From: Pseudomonas fluorescens | Lineage (GTDB): Bacteria; Pseudomonadota; Gammaproteobacteria; Pseudomonadales; Pseudomonadaceae | NCBI RefSeq assembly: GCF_018614655.1 | Contig: NZ_JAGGOG010000011.1 | Location: 294,358 to 358,357, forward strand | Length of the DNA: 64,000 nucleotides | Direction: 5' to 3' | Shown: positions 33,247-41,384 of the stretch, piece by piece | Layout of the letters: each line of letters opens with the position of its first letter | How positions within the stretch are numbered: position 1 is the first letter of the stretch | Notes under the pieces: generated by a model | The model's input: the letters and a program-made list of their open reading frames with translations, nothing else | What the model was told of the DNA's origin: nothing | Databases searched by the model: none | Program-made: the position numbers and the translations under genes

Positions 33247-34208
33247 GCGTTTTAGGCATCGATGAAGTCACCTATGGCGTCGAAGACCTCGACACCTGCG
33301 TGCGTTTTTTCAGCGACTGGGGCCTGACACCTGTCAGCACACAGGCAGACGAAGTGATCTTCGAAACCCTCAACGGCTGCCGGGTGGTACTTGCCGACCT
33401 GAACAAACCGGGGTTGCCTGAGGCGATTGAAGCAGGCTCCACCGTGCGCGAAGTGGTCTGGGGCGTAGAAAGCACCGCCGATCTGGCGCTGTACCGCGAG
33501 CGTATTGTTCGCGACTCGGGGTTTGTCGAAACCGACGGGCGTATTGGCTGCACCGACCCCAACGGTTTGGCGATCCGCCTGCAAGTGACCCGCAAGCGCG
33601 AGATCGACATCGAGTGCAGCGGCCACAACACCTGGCAGACCAAAGGCCGGATCAACAAGGCCGCGCCGATCTATGAACGGGCCACGCCGATTGAAGTTGG
33701 CCACGTGGTGTTCTTCGTCAAGGACGTGAACGCTTGCGAAGCCTTCTACCACCAACGCTTTGGCTTCCAGGCTTCAGACCGCTACCCGGACCGTGGAGCC
33801 TTTTTGCGCACCGCCGAAGAAGGCGGCCACCATGATCTGTTCATGTTGCAACTGCCTGCACCACGGGCCGGGCTGAACCACGTGGCGTTTACCGTACGCG
33901 ATGTGCACGAAGTATTCGGCGGCGGCATGCACATCTCCCGCAGCGGCTGGACCACGGAAATCGGCCCGGGGCGTCATCCGGTGTCTTCAGCGTTCTTCTG
34001 GTACTTCAAGAACCCCGCCGGAGCGCTGGTGGAGTATTACGCCGACGAAGATCAACTGACCGGCGAGTGGCAGCCGCGCACCTTCGAGCCCGGCCCGACG
34101 GTGTTTGCCGAATGGGCGATTGCCGGTGGTATCGACGGCAACACCCGTCGCCAGCAACACGTCGAGGCGCCGCAAGGCAAGTTCCTCACCGACAAACCGA
34201 AACCTTGA
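33243..34208 (+). CDS. VOC-family extradiol (catechol 2,3-) dioxygenase
   Basis: This ring-cleaving dioxygenase of the type I extradiol (VOC) family has 321 aa and two VOC domains, about 1-125 and 150-275. The C-terminal domain shows the iron site: H154 (VGHVVFFV), H213 (LNHVAFTV) and E264 (LVEYYAD). This 2-His-1-carboxylate triad is in the order and spacing of enzymes such as BphC. The N-terminal domain lacks a metal site, as is normal. The start at 33243 overlaps the aldehyde dehydrogenase stop. It most likely opens a dihydroxylated (or aminohydroxylated) ring produced by the FAD and Rieske oxygenases encoded downstream. Confidence 0.86.
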   Translation: MSVLGIDEVTYGVEDLDTCVRFFSDWGLTPVSTQADEVIFETLNGCRVVLADLNKPGLPEAIEAGSTVREVVWGVESTADLALYRERIVRDSGFVETDGRIGCTDPNGLAIRLQVTRKREIDIECSGHNTWQTKGRINKAAPIYERATPIEVGHVVFFVKDVNACEAFYHQRFGFQASDRYPDRGAFLRTAEEGGHHDLFMLQLPAPRAGLNHVAFTVRDVHEVFGGGMHISRSGWTTEIGPGRHPVSSAFFWYFKNPAGALVEYYADEDQLTGEWQPRTFEPGPTVFAEWAIAGGIDGNTRRQQHVEAPQGKFLTDKPKP

Positions 34209-34221
34209 GCAGGAGTCGTCC

Positions 34222-35364
34222 ATGTCTTCCCTGAACATTGCGATTGCCGGCGCCGGCATTGGCGGCCTGACCGCCGCTATCGCCCTGCACCGCGCCGGTC
34301 ACCAGGTCACCGTATTCGAGCAGTCCAAGGCATTCCTGCGGGTCGGTGCCGACATCAACCTCACGCCCAACGCCGTGCGGGCCCTCGATGGCCTGGGCGT
34401 CGGTGCGGCGGTGCGTATTCCCGCCGCGCGGCCAACGCACCGCATCAGCCGGATGTGGGACAGCGGTGAGGAAACCTCGCGCCTGGAAATGTCCGACGCT
34501 GCCGAACAGAAGTACGGTGCGCCGCAACTGACCATTCACCGCGCCGACCTGCTGGCCGCCCTGGCCGAGGTGTTCCCGCTGTCACAGGTGCAGTTTGCCA
34601 AGCGCGCCGAGCGTGTGGTGCAAGGCGCTGACGGTATCGACCTGCACTTCAAGGATGGCAGCCGGCACCGCTGCGACCTGTTGATCGGTGCCGATGGCAT
34701 CCACTCCGTGGTGCGCAGTGCGCTATTTGGCGACGAACACCCACACTTCACCGGCGTGGTGGCCTACCGTGCGGTGGTGCCGGTCGAGCGTGTGGCTCAC
34801 GTTCCGAATATCCAGGCGTTCACCAAATGGTGGGGCCCTACCCCACAGAGCCAGATCGTCACCTTCCCGCTGAACCAGGGTAAGGATATTTTCATCTTCG
34901 CCACCACCGCCCAGGACAGCTGGCACGAAGAGTCCTGGACCAGCGCAGGTGATGCCGAAGAACTGCGCAGTCATTACCAGGCGTTCCACCCCGACGCCCG
35001 GGCCCTGCTCGACGCCTGTACTGAGGTGCTCAAGACTGCGTTGTATGAACGCGACCCGCTACCCTTCTGGTCTCAAGGCGCGATCACCCTGCTTGGGGAT
35101 GCCTGCCACCCGATGATGCCGTTCATGGCTCAAGGTGCCGGCCAAGCTATCGAGGACGCCGTGGTGCTTGCCCGTTACTTGCAGGATCTGCAGGACCCAG
35201 CCTCCATTGAGGGTGCACTGCAGGCCTATCAACAGGCGCGGCTGGAACGCACCAGCCAGATCCAGATCGGCTCACGAGGCAACCAGTGGCTCAAGGACGG
35301 CGGCAATGCCGACTGGGTCTACGGCTACGACGCCTGGACCGTACCTACCGAGCGTGCGGCCTGA
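34222..35364 (+). CDS. FAD-dependent aromatic hydroxylase (group A, salicylate hydroxylase-like)
   Basis: This single-component flavin monooxygenase has 380 aa from the ATG at 34222, with AGGAG upstream. FAD-binding motifs of group A hydroxylases are all present: GAGIGGLTAAIALHRAGH near the N-terminus, the DG motif LLIGADGIHSVVRS and the GD motif LLGDACHPMMPFMAQGAGQA. It resembles salicylate and 6-hydroxynicotinate hydroxylases, which replace a carboxyl or add a hydroxyl on an aromatic ring. In this operon it could supply the dihydroxy substrate for the preceding extradiol dioxygenase. It is followed 2 bp later by a small unknown gene. Confidence 0.88.
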   Translation: MSSLNIAIAGAGIGGLTAAIALHRAGHQVTVFEQSKAFLRVGADINLTPNAVRALDGLGVGAAVRIPAARPTHRISRMWDSGEETSRLEMSDAAEQKYGAPQLTIHRADLLAALAEVFPLSQVQFAKRAERVVQGADGIDLHFKDGSRHRCDLLIGADGIHSVVRSALFGDEHPHFTGVVAYRAVVPVERVAHVPNIQAFTKWWGPTPQSQIVTFPLNQGKDIFIFATTAQDSWHEESWTSAGDAEELRSHYQAFHPDARALLDACTEVLKTALYERDPLPFWSQGAITLLGDACHPMMPFMAQGAGQAIEDAVVLARYLQDLQDPASIEGALQAYQQARLERTSQIQIGSRGNQWLKDGGNADWVYGYDAWTVPTERAA

Positions 35365-35366
35365 CC

Positions 35367-35684
35367 ATGAACGAAATCTTACTGGTCACGGTGCTGCTCA
35401 AGCACGACCAATCTAAAAACCTGGAAGACATTCAGGGCCACATGAAGCAACAGGACTGGTGGGAGCGCTTTCCGCCCCAGGGCGTCGAGGTGGTGTCGTG
35501 GACCGTGGCCATGGGCCTGGGCCAGATCGTCACCCTGCGCCTGGCGCCCAGCCTGCTGCCCAGCCTCAACGTCGAGCTCGAACGCTCGGCCTGGGGCGTG
35601 TTCAGCACTGAAGTTTTCCCTACTTACGACTTTATCCCCGTGCGCGAAATGATCCGCGAACGGGTACGCAACGGAGGTCAATGA
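35367..35684 (+). CDS. Small protein of unknown function in the catabolic operon (105 aa)
   Basis: I do not recognise this protein. It is 105 aa from the ATG at 35367, 2 bp after the FAD hydroxylase stop. It has no signal peptide or membrane segment. The alternating pattern ILLVTVLLKHDQ ... VEVVSWTVAMGLGQIVTLRL ... WGVFSTEVFPTYDFIPV suggests a ferredoxin-like (dimeric alpha-beta barrel) fold like muconolactone isomerase or EthD-type proteins; that is inference from pattern only. Its tight placement between the FAD hydroxylase and Rieske oxygenase genes implies a real role, perhaps as an accessory or isomerase in the same step. Codon use matches its neighbours. Confidence 0.75.
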   Translation: MNEILLVTVLLKHDQSKNLEDIQGHMKQQDWWERFPPQGVEVVSWTVAMGLGQIVTLRLAPSLLPSLNVELERSAWGVFSTEVFPTYDFIPVREMIRERVRNGGQ

Positions 35685-35685
35685 G

Positions 35686-35913
35686 ATGAGCACAACCGAA
35701 CCCTACCTGCAGCCCCATCAGGCGCGCAAACGGCCCAACACCCAGTTCGAAGAATTGCTGGGAGACTCCATCGAGCGGGCCTTTGGCAATGGCGTAACGG
35801 AGCTGCCTGCACTGCTCGCGCACCTGAACCTGGCCGGCCCGCCCTGCCCGCTGACCACCGGAGAGTGGACGCCAGAAGCCTATACAACCCTGATGGCCCG
35901 GTTGGGCGAATGA
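35686..35913 (+). CDS. Small recombinase-like HTH protein (75 aa) next to the Rieske oxygenase
   Basis: This 75-aa protein starts 1 bp after the previous stop (TGAGATGAGC). It is hydrophilic, with a probable helical core in TQFEELLGDSIERAFGNG and ELPALLAHLNLAG and a final WTPEAYTTLMARLGE. The helix spacing resembles the small recombinase-like helix-turn-helix proteins annotated beside Rieske oxygenases in other proteobacteria; I make this link from memory and cannot test it. It is probably not a regulator by itself, given that an IclR protein is already encoded. It may be a small accessory subunit. It precedes the Rieske gene by 22 bp. Confidence 0.65.
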   Translation: MSTTEPYLQPHQARKRPNTQFEELLGDSIERAFGNGVTELPALLAHLNLAGPPCPLTTGEWTPEAYTTLMARLGE

Positions 35914-35935
35914 CCCGACAGAGGTAATGATAAAA

Positions 35936-36970
35936 ATGAACGCGCACTTGACCGTCGACCCTGCTGAACACCTTCTCGCCAATGGTTTGAAAAACCTTTG
36001 GTTCCCCGTGCTGCCCAGCGATCAACTGGGAGAAAAACCGGTTTCAATCCGTCGCCTGGGCTACAAGATCGCCCTGTGGCGTGACAACGATGGCAGCGTC
36101 CACGCGCTGGAAGACCATTGCCCTCACCGCGGTGCTCCGTTGTCCCAGGGCCCGGTACTGGGCGACCGCTTGCAGTGCCCCTATCACGGCGTTGAAGTGC
36201 GTTGTGACGGCACGGTCACCAAAGTCCCGGGCAGCCCTGGCTGCAAGCTTGAGGGCAGCCGGCCGACGCGGATGTTCCACACCCGTGAAGCCGCGGGGGC
36301 CATTTTTCTCTACAACGCCGCCGAGCCTAACGTGGAGCAACCCCCAGAGTTGATCCTGCCGGAGCAACTGACCTCCCCTGAGTGGAGCAGCTTCGTCTGC
36401 TACACCGAGTGGAAAGGCGATTACCGTTACGTGATCGATAACGTCATGGACCCGATGCACGGCACCTACCTGCACAAAATGTCCCACTCGATGAGCGAAG
36501 GCGAAGCCACCGCCAAGTTCGTCACCCGCGACACCGACCAGGGATTCTTCTTCGAAAAGGAAGGCCAGCGCGGGGTGAACTTCGACTGGACCGAGTTCAT
36601 GGACAACGGCTGCCATTGGCTGCGCCTGGAAATTCCGTACCCGAAGACCGGCGGCCCGGGCGGCAACTTCACCATCATCGGCAGCTACACCCCCAGCAGT
36701 CGTTCCCTGGCGGCCGTGTTCCACTGGCGCTGCCGCCCATTGACCGGCTGGCAGCGTGACACCTGGCGCTTCCTCTACAAAAACCGTCTGGAGGCGCGCC
36801 ACTGGGCGGTTCTGGAGCAAGACCGGGTGCTGCTGGAGTTCATGGAGCCTGACGCCAACCAGCGCGAAAACCTCTACCAGCATGACTTGGGCGTGGTGCG
36901 GCTGCGCCGTTACCTGAAGAACGCAGCCAAGGCGCAGTTGGAGCTGATCGACGCGAAGCAGTTGTCATGA
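35936..36970 (+). CDS. Rieske-type aromatic ring-hydroxylating oxygenase, alpha subunit
   Basis: This terminal oxygenase has 344 aa. The ATG at 35936 is preferred over 35927 because GAGG at 35921-35924 is correctly spaced only for the later one. The Rieske 2Fe-2S ligands are C62, H64 (CPHRGAPL) and C81, H84 (CPYHGVEV). The mononuclear-iron site is in DNVMDPMHGTYLH, with H175 and H180 and a bridging Asp near 168. No beta-subunit gene accompanies it, so it belongs with the alpha-only, phthalate/vanillate-type oxygenases that use a VanB-like reductase, and one is encoded two genes on. It overlaps the RidA gene by 4 bp. Substrate unknown. Confidence 0.88.
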   Translation: MNAHLTVDPAEHLLANGLKNLWFPVLPSDQLGEKPVSIRRLGYKIALWRDNDGSVHALEDHCPHRGAPLSQGPVLGDRLQCPYHGVEVRCDGTVTKVPGSPGCKLEGSRPTRMFHTREAAGAIFLYNAAEPNVEQPPELILPEQLTSPEWSSFVCYTEWKGDYRYVIDNVMDPMHGTYLHKMSHSMSEGEATAKFVTRDTDQGFFFEKEGQRGVNFDWTEFMDNGCHWLRLEIPYPKTGGPGGNFTIIGSYTPSSRSLAAVFHWRCRPLTGWQRDTWRFLYKNRLEARHWAVLEQDRVLLEFMEPDANQRENLYQHDLGVVRLRRYLKNAAKAQLELIDAKQLS

Positions 36971-37392
36971 GCTACACCGTGCAGCAGGTAGAGGCCGACG
37001 CCGTACGTGAGCCGGCCAACGCCACGTGGTCCAACGCGTTGCTGATCGGCAACGAGGTGGTGATGTCCGGCATGACCGCCCACCCGGCCACGCAGCAGGA
37101 TCCGACGCTGGACTGCTACGCCCAGACCCTGATCGTGCTGGGCAAAATCCGCGCATTGGTCGAGGCCGCTGGCGGACATATCGGCACGATCTACCGGCTC
37201 ACGGTGTACCTCACTGACATTGCCGACAAAGACCAGGTCGGCCGTGCCCGGCGAGACTTTTTCGCCGGGCAGGCATTGTTTCCGACGTCCACGCTGGTGG
37301 AGGTCAGTAGCCTGGTGTTCCCTACATTGCGGGTCGAGATCGAGGCCGCAGCCCGGCTGGATATTGACCTGCGTACTGCCCCAAAGAGGTGA
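36967..37392 (+). CDS. RidA (YjgF/YER057c/UK114) family protein, possible enamine/imine deaminase
   Basis: This small trimeric-type enzyme has 141 aa. Characterised RidA proteins hydrolyse reactive enamines and imines, and one branch is the 2-aminomuconate deaminase of aminophenol and 3-hydroxyanthranilate pathways, of similar length (about 142 aa). Visible family features are ALLIGNEVVMSGMT near residue 30, a helix YAQTLIVLGKIRALVEAAGG, and the end VEVSSLVFPTLRVEIEAAA. The usual catalytic Arg of RidA is in this last block (LRVEIEA). It sits between the Rieske oxygenase and its reductase, and its presence suggests a nitrogen-containing intermediate. Confidence 0.85.
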   Translation: MSYTVQQVEADAVREPANATWSNALLIGNEVVMSGMTAHPATQQDPTLDCYAQTLIVLGKIRALVEAAGGHIGTIYRLTVYLTDIADKDQVGRARRDFFAGQALFPTSTLVEVSSLVFPTLRVEIEAAARLDIDLRTAPKR

Positions 37393-37395
37393 ACG

Positions 37396-38355
37396 ATGTC
37401 CAAACCCTCCCTGCTCACCGCGCGCGTACAGGCGCTGCGCTATGAAGCCGAAGGCATCATCAGCGTTGAATTGCGGCCCTTGGGCGACACGGTGTTCGCC
37501 CCGTTCGAGGCCGGTTCGCACATCGACCTGCACCTGGCCAATGGCCTGGTGCGCAGTTACTCCCTGCTCAATTCGCCCCGCGATCAGGGCCGCTATGTCA
37601 TTGGCGTGCTGCGTGATCGCAACAGCCGTGGCGGCTCGGAGTACGTCCATAGCCAGTTGCGGGTAGGCATGCAGCTGTCGATCTCGGCGCCGCGCAACAA
37701 CTTCGCCCTGGACCTGAACGCCAGCCACAGCGTGCTGGTAGCCGGCGGCATCGGGATCACGCCGATCTACTGCATGTTTCGCCAGTTGCTGGCGCTGGGT
37801 AAATCCGCCGAACTGATCTATTGCGCCCGCTCCCGCCAGGAAGCCGCGCTGGTGGAAGATCTGGGCGGCCTCAACGCCAGGGTGACGTACCACTTCAATG
37901 ACGAAAAGGGGACGTTCCCTGACTTGGCCATCTACCTCGCCGGCCAGCCAAAGGACACGCATTTTTATTGCTGTGGCCCAACGCCCATGCTCGATGCCTT
38001 CGAAAGTACCTGCGAGGAGTTGGGTTACCCACATGCCCATATCGAACGCTTTGCGGCAGCCGAATTGCCGCCCTCGCAAGACGCACAACATGGCTACAGC
38101 GTCGAGTTGAAAAAGTCGGGCAAGACGCTGTCAGTCGAGCCGGGATTGAGTTTGCTGGACGCCTTGCTGCAGGTTGGTTGCGACATCGACTACAGCTGTC
38201 GCGAAGGGGTTTGTGGCTCCTGTGAAACCCGTGTATTGGAAGGTGACATCGACCATCGCGACGGGGTGTTGACCAAGGCCGAGCGCGCGGCAAATCGGTC
38301 GATGATGGTCTGCGTTTCTGGCTGCAAGAGCCAGCGGCTGGTGCTTGATCTCTGA
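37396..38355 (+). CDS. PDR/VanB-family oxidoreductase (reductase of the Rieske oxygenase)
   Basis: This is the electron-transfer partner of the Rieske oxygenase, 319 aa. Domain order is FMN-binding (about 1-105, with RSYSLLNSPRD), NAD-binding (about 110-225, with GGIGITPIYCMFR and CCGPTPMLDAFE) and a C-terminal 2Fe-2S ferredoxin domain (about 235-319, with CREGVCGSCETRVL and a later Cys in VCVSGC). This order matches phthalate dioxygenase reductase and VanB, and differs from BenC, where the ferredoxin comes first. It is the last gene of the operon; four tandem REP-like hairpins begin 23 bp after its stop. Confidence 0.93.
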   Translation: MSKPSLLTARVQALRYEAEGIISVELRPLGDTVFAPFEAGSHIDLHLANGLVRSYSLLNSPRDQGRYVIGVLRDRNSRGGSEYVHSQLRVGMQLSISAPRNNFALDLNASHSVLVAGGIGITPIYCMFRQLLALGKSAELIYCARSRQEAALVEDLGGLNARVTYHFNDEKGTFPDLAIYLAGQPKDTHFYCCGPTPMLDAFESTCEELGYPHAHIERFAAAELPPSQDAQHGYSVELKKSGKTLSVEPGLSLLDALLQVGCDIDYSCREGVCGSCETRVLEGDIDHRDGVLTKAERAANRSMMVCVSGCKSQRLVLDL

Positions 38356-38377
38356 CACCAATCACCTGTTGTTTGCC

Positions 38378-38925
38378 CTGTAACCGCTGCCGAGGCATGA
38401 GGCTGCGATAAGGGCCGAAGGACCTTCAGCGGTTTCAAGATCCTGACGACTGCTGCGCAGCCGATCGCAGGCTGCGCCAGCGGCTACAGGTGATCGACAC
38501 ATTCCCTGTGATCGACACGGCTCTGTAGCCGCTGCCGAGGCACGAGGCTGCGATAAGGACCGCAGGACCTTCGGCGGTTTCAAGATCCTTACGACTGCTG
38601 CGCAGCCGATCGCAGGCTACGCCAGCGGCTACAGGTGATCGACACATTCCCTGTGATCGACACGGCTCTGTAACCGCTGCCGAGGCACGAGGCTGCGATA
38701 AGGGCCGAAGGACATTCGGCGGTTTCAAGATCCTGACGACTGCTGCGCAGCCGATCGCAGGCTGCGCCAGCGGCTACAGGTGATCGACACATTCCCTGTG
38801 ATCGACACGGCTCTGTAGCCGCTGCCGAGGCACGAGGCTGCGATAAGGACCGCAGGACCTTCGGCGGTTTCAAGATCCTGACGACTGCTGCGCAGCCGAT
38901 CGCAGGCTGCGCCAGCGGCTACAGG
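38378..38925. repeat. Tandem array of four REP-like units (period about 145 bp)
   Basis: Four palindromic units of about 113 bp lie at 38378-38490, 38522-38635, 38668-38780 and 38813-38925. They are separated by a near-identical 32-bp spacer beginning TGATCGACACATTCCCTGTG. Each unit opens CTGTA(G/A)CCGCTGCCGAGG and closes GCCAGCGGCTACAGG, so the outer 12 bp are inverted repeats. The array follows the catabolic operon directly and could block 3' decay or end transcription. Small open frames inside it are repeat artefacts, not genes. Confidence 0.9.
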
Positions 38926-39278
38926 GAGTTGGGTGGTTTCAAATGCCTCACTAATACCCAACCCCGCACTGACACTGTGCAAACCGGTGACGCAATAAAA
39001 GCCGTGTTTCACCGGCGACACAGAAAAATCTGTTTCCCATATAAACAACTGTTTTTAAAAGAGTATTTATATGAAAACTGCGATTCCAATGACTGGCACA
39101 GTTCCTGCTCTACCTCTTGAGAGTTCATAGGCCATACGGCGTATCACACTCGAAACAATAAAAATAACCAGCGCTTAAATACGGCAAGACCTCACCCGCA
39201 ATTTTTTATTGCCCCATCAGGCAAGCGGGAAAGTGTTGCCAAAAACAAGCCGTGACCAACTTCACAGGTGGGATCAAG
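38926..39278. other. Intergenic leader of the porin gene
   Basis: No gene is supported in these 353 bp apart from an unconvincing 19-codon frame at 39071-39130. The stretch from 39030 to 39220 is AT-rich and likely holds the porin promoter. CGAAACAATAAAAATAACC at 39149-39167 is A-rich but too far from the start to act on translation. Confidence 0.5.
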
Positions 39279-40508
39279 ATGAAAAACCAGGTCGTCTGCG
39301 TGGGATTAATGTGTATCAGCTGTGCCAGTTTTGCCGCAGAGCCCATCCCGTCCGAACCGGTGCGCACCAACGCCGCCAACAAGCCCTTTCCCCATATTGC
39401 CTGGCGCAGTGATGACGGCCAGAGCAGCCTGGACATCGGTGGCGCCTTGCGAACCAACTACCGTGACGAGCACTGGGACACCACCGAGAACAACGGACGG
39501 TTCTTGTTCGATACCTTCCGTCTCGACGTGCAGGCCACCTACAAAAACCTCTACAGCGACATCGGCTACTGGTTCCAGGACGATGGCAAACGCTCCATCG
39601 ATCGCGGCTTCGTGGCTTATCGCCTGAACGAGAATTCCAACCTGCAACTGGGCGCGCCCTTCAAACCGTTTGGCCTTGAGCCCTATCCACAATTTGGCTG
39701 GAGCTACCACATCCCGTTTTTCATGGGCTATGGTTCCAGCGCTGGCTCAGGCCTCAAATACAGCTACAAGGACCAGGACTGGGACGTGCAACTGGCCTAC
39801 TTCCCACGTATGTTGCCCTCGAGCATTCGCTACTCACCGGAAGTCGGGCGCTACTCAGACCTCGACGACAACGCCATTGCCTTTACCCAATCAGGCCAGG
39901 ACAACGAAAAGCACAACCAGCTCAACGCCCGGGTTGCCCGTCGCTTCACCAGTGGCGACTGGAAGACCGAAATCGGTGCCTCGCTGGCCACCGCCCAGCT
40001 GTACAACGCCACCACCAAGGACGACGGTGATTACTGGGCCGGTGGGCTCCACGCAATCATCAACAGCGGAGCCTGGACCGTCACCACCCAAGGCATTCGC
40101 TACGAGTACGACCCGAAAAACCCGGCCGGTGTCAGCAAAGACTCGGTGCTCATGGGCGGCAACGGCCTGACCCCGGCCTACCTCATCGCCTCCAAAGCGA
40201 CTATTGCTTCGTTGAATATCAGCTACGACATCAACACGCCCAAGCTCGGCCAGTTGAAGAAGATCAAGCTCTATAACGACTACAGTCGGTTGATGAAAGA
40301 CAAAAGCGGTTGGGACGACTCACAGATGTACACCGTCGGCGCGCAATTTCTGGCGATGCCGATCATGGCTTGGGTCGACTTTACCTGGGCCAAAAATGCC
40401 AACCCCTATGGCGGCGCGGAAAACGGTAGCGGCTTTACCAATACCAGTTCGGTGGGCAGTAACGAGTGGTATTACCGCACCAACGTGAACATTGGGTATT
40501 ACTTCTAG
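39279..40508 (+). CDS. Outer-membrane porin
   Basis: This is a beta-barrel channel of 409 aa from the ATG at 39279 (MKNQVVCVGLMCISCASFAA); an ATG at 39252 lacks a good ribosome binding site. The signal peptide ends at about residue 20. The mature part has repeated aromatic/charged strands such as DIGGALRTNYRDEHWD, RLDVQATYKNLYSDIGYWF and the final WYYRTNVNIGYYF, ending in Phe as outer-membrane barrels do. It resembles anion/phosphate-type or general porins rather than OprD. It is convergent with the TorF-type gene. It may serve the preceding aromatic operon, but a long gap with REP units separates them. Confidence 0.8.
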   Translation: MKNQVVCVGLMCISCASFAAEPIPSEPVRTNAANKPFPHIAWRSDDGQSSLDIGGALRTNYRDEHWDTTENNGRFLFDTFRLDVQATYKNLYSDIGYWFQDDGKRSIDRGFVAYRLNENSNLQLGAPFKPFGLEPYPQFGWSYHIPFFMGYGSSAGSGLKYSYKDQDWDVQLAYFPRMLPSSIRYSPEVGRYSDLDDNAIAFTQSGQDNEKHNQLNARVARRFTSGDWKTEIGASLATAQLYNATTKDDGDYWAGGLHAIINSGAWTVTTQGIRYEYDPKNPAGVSKDSVLMGGNGLTPAYLIASKATIASLNISYDINTPKLGQLKKIKLYNDYSRLMKDKSGWDDSQMYTVGAQFLAMPIMAWVDFTWAKNANPYGGAENGSGFTNTSSVGSNEWYYRTNVNIGYYF

Positions 40509-40555
40509 CGCTGGCAAATGGGTGCTTATGTGGCGCTGCTGGTTTGGAATTGGAC

Positions 40556-41284
40556 TTAGAACGTCTTGCTGGCACTGGCCACGACAGTGGCTGTGCACAG
40601 GTCACCATAGCCGAACCAGCCCGCGCATTCGCTTTTCGACAGATCAGTATCTATATAGCTGAGGCCCCAGGTCACGCCCACGAAATCATGGGTCAAGGCG
40701 ACTTCCCACTCGTGGTAGGCATCGCGGGTAGCGCCACGGGTAGACCAAAAGGCCGGATCCTTAACGTCGTTGTGCCCATAACGCAGTTTCAAGCCGAGCT
40801 CGCCCGGCAAGGTGGTGGTGTAGCCGAGGTAGGTGTAGAGGGTGGCCTGATTGTCGCCGAAGGCATTCGGTGTATCACCGGAGTAATACGCGCCGAGCTG
40901 CACACCATAGGTGTCGAGGATCGCGTAGAGCTCGCTCAGGTTGAACTGGCTTTCCTTGGGATAGCTGTACTTGATGTAACCCAGATCGAGGCTGATGGCA
41001 TCGGTCATCTGCCAGTTGTAGCCCGCGTAGTATTCAAACTCTTCGCGTGTCTTGAAGTCATCGCCAAAATCGACATTCGAGGTCCAGACGCCAGCATACA
41101 GGCCGCTGCTGTGTAACAGCGTGGCGCCCACCTGCGCCGCCGGATCACCCAAGGTCTGCGAGATGCCCCGGGTGCGATAGTCGCTGACGGTGGCCAGGCT
41201 GATCTGCAGGTTGACGTCATCATTGAGTGGCAGCGCCTGCGTGGTCAGTGGCACCAACACAAGAATGGCTGAGAGTGCTTTCAT
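40556..41284 (-). CDS. TorF-family putative outer-membrane porin
   Basis: This protein has 242 aa with a short signal peptide ending near residue 17 (PLTTQA/LPLND). The opening of the mature part, VNLQISLATVSDYRTRGISQT, is the hallmark of the TIGR02001/TorF family, and the final SASKTF ends in Phe like a barrel strand. Members are outer-membrane proteins of unclear substrate. Two cysteines near the C-terminus (SECAGWFGYGDLCTA) may form a disulfide. It lies 100 bp downstream of the amidohydrolase gene on the same strand and is possibly co-transcribed. AAGAGA precedes the start. Confidence 0.82.
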   Translation of the reverse strand: MKALSAILVLVPLTTQALPLNDDVNLQISLATVSDYRTRGISQTLGDPAAQVGATLLHSSGLYAGVWTSNVDFGDDFKTREEFEYYAGYNWQMTDAISLDLGYIKYSYPKESQFNLSELYAILDTYGVQLGAYYSGDTPNAFGDNQATLYTYLGYTTTLPGELGLKLRYGHNDVKDPAFWSTRGATRDAYHEWEVALTHDFVGVTWGLSYIDTDLSKSECAGWFGYGDLCTATVVASASKTF

Positions 41285-41384
41285 GGGTATCTCTTATTTT
41301 TATGAGTGAGCGGGGAAATTCGGGCACAACCGTGCCAAGCGCCTCGCAGCGCGAGAGGCTGTGCTATTCAGGAAGGGTCGATCG

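Noticed and set aside
38378..38925. Possible CRISPR array, because of regular repeats and spacers
   Set aside because: The repeated units are about 113 bp palindromes and the spacers are almost identical to each other. A CRISPR array has short repeats and unique spacers, and there are no cas genes.
38435..39048. Several short minus-strand frames with near-identical sequences
   Set aside because: They are translations of the tandem REP-like units and their spacers; similarity comes from DNA repetition, not from protein conservation.
39071..39130. A 19-codon frame (MKTAIPMTGTVPALPLESS) in the porin leader
   Set aside because: Too short to judge, poor ribosome binding site, and no known peptide such as PqqA or an attenuator resembles it.
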